Shown here: piece after piece, positions 34,771 through 34,931 of the stretch
How the letters are laid out: every line of letters starts with the position of its first letter
How positions within the stretch are numbered: the first letter of the stretch is position 1
Assembly: GCA_019413955.1 (NCBI GenBank)
Contig: DXMX01000010.1
Span: 1 to 34,931 of the forward strand
Origin: Collinsella sp.
Lineage (GTDB): Bacteria; Actinomycetota; Coriobacteriia; Coriobacteriales; Coriobacteriaceae
Length of the DNA stretch: 34,931 bases
Reading direction: 5' to 3'
The notes under the pieces: generated by a model
The model's database searches: none
What the model was told of the DNA's origin: nothing
The model's input: the letters and a program-made list of their open reading frames with translations, nothing else
Made by a program: the position numbers and the translations under genes

Positions 34771-34931
34771 CTATACGCGAAGCTCTGCCGTGGTGTGCCG
34801 AACGATGAGCTTGCCCGGAATACGAATGGCAACAGTCTTGCCCGTTGCCCCCGCCTTGGGAACCGCGTGCTCGAATACCTCGCGTCCGCGCTGATGTAGA
34901 TCGAATCGCACGGTCGTGAGCTCGTTATGCG
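34771..34931 (-). CDS. LacI/GalR-family regulator, C-terminal fragment at window edge
   Basis: Translated on the minus strand, the last 52 residues read with the family's typical end: LTTVRFDLHQRGREVF, then about 20 residues, then IRIPGKLIVRHTTAELRV and a stop. This matches the C-terminal strand of LacI-type sensor domains, where LTTVR and a P.LIVR.S/T motif are common. The gene continues beyond the window, so its HTH and target are unknown. Confidence 0.65.
   Translation of the reverse strand, partial: HNELTTVRFDLHQRGREVFEHAVPKAGATGKTVAIRIPGKLIVRHTTAELRV

Overview
The window looks like chromosomal DNA of a high-GC anaerobic gut actinobacterium of the class Coriobacteriia, most likely Collinsella or a close relative. 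This is an inference from gene content (fermentative pyruvate formate-lyase, PTS sugar uptake, flavodiiron protein, BceAB-type transporter) and from the style of the intergenic repeats; no rRNA or other taxonomic marker is present.

Layout. 1-3.5 kb, minus strand: the tail of a palindromic 3' element, the ribosome-assembly GTPase EngB, the MTA/SAH nucleosidase, the PFL-activating radical SAM enzyme and a DegV-type lipid-binding protein. 3.8-9.4 kb, minus: a sucrose/fructo-oligosaccharide cluster (LacI regulator, GH32-like enzyme, PTS IIBC, GH32 sucrose-6-phosphate hydrolase) with tandem LacI-type operators overlapping the promoter. 9.5-12.1 kb, minus: pyruvate formate-lyase encoded in two pieces, a catalytic subunit and a separate 83-residue glycyl-radical subunit, followed by a long palindromic 3' element. 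12.5-14.4 kb, minus: a 2-keto-3-deoxygluconate permease and an SDR dehydrogenase. 14.7-19.4 kb, plus: a MarR regulator and a heterodimeric ABC exporter in overlapping reading frames. 19.4-22 kb: repeat-rich intergenic DNA around a DAHP synthase gene. 22-26.1 kb, minus: an AT-richer cassette of three genes (membrane regulator with two LuxR-type HTH domains, ABC-2 permease fused to its own ATPase, small secreted Cys-containing protein), bracketed by two direct copies of a roughly 250-bp repeat. 26.6-29.6 kb, minus: a BceAB-like ABC transporter. 29.7-30.7 kb, plus: a fused Nudix hydrolase-Vsr endonuclease. 31.2-34.9 kb: class II aldolase, divergent DeoR regulator, flavodiiron protein and the end of a LacI-family gene.

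How the genes fit together. Sucrose or short fructans would enter as phosphosugars through the PTS and be split by the GH32 enzymes. Aldolase belongs to glycolysis, and PFL with its activase would make acetyl-CoA and formate. The flavodiiron protein protects the oxygen-sensitive PFL radical chemistry only in a general sense, by scavenging O2 or NO. The least explained parts are the repeat-bracketed three-gene cassette, the family of 3' palindromes whose arms differ between copies but stay self-complementary, the split PFL and the Nudix-Vsr fusion.
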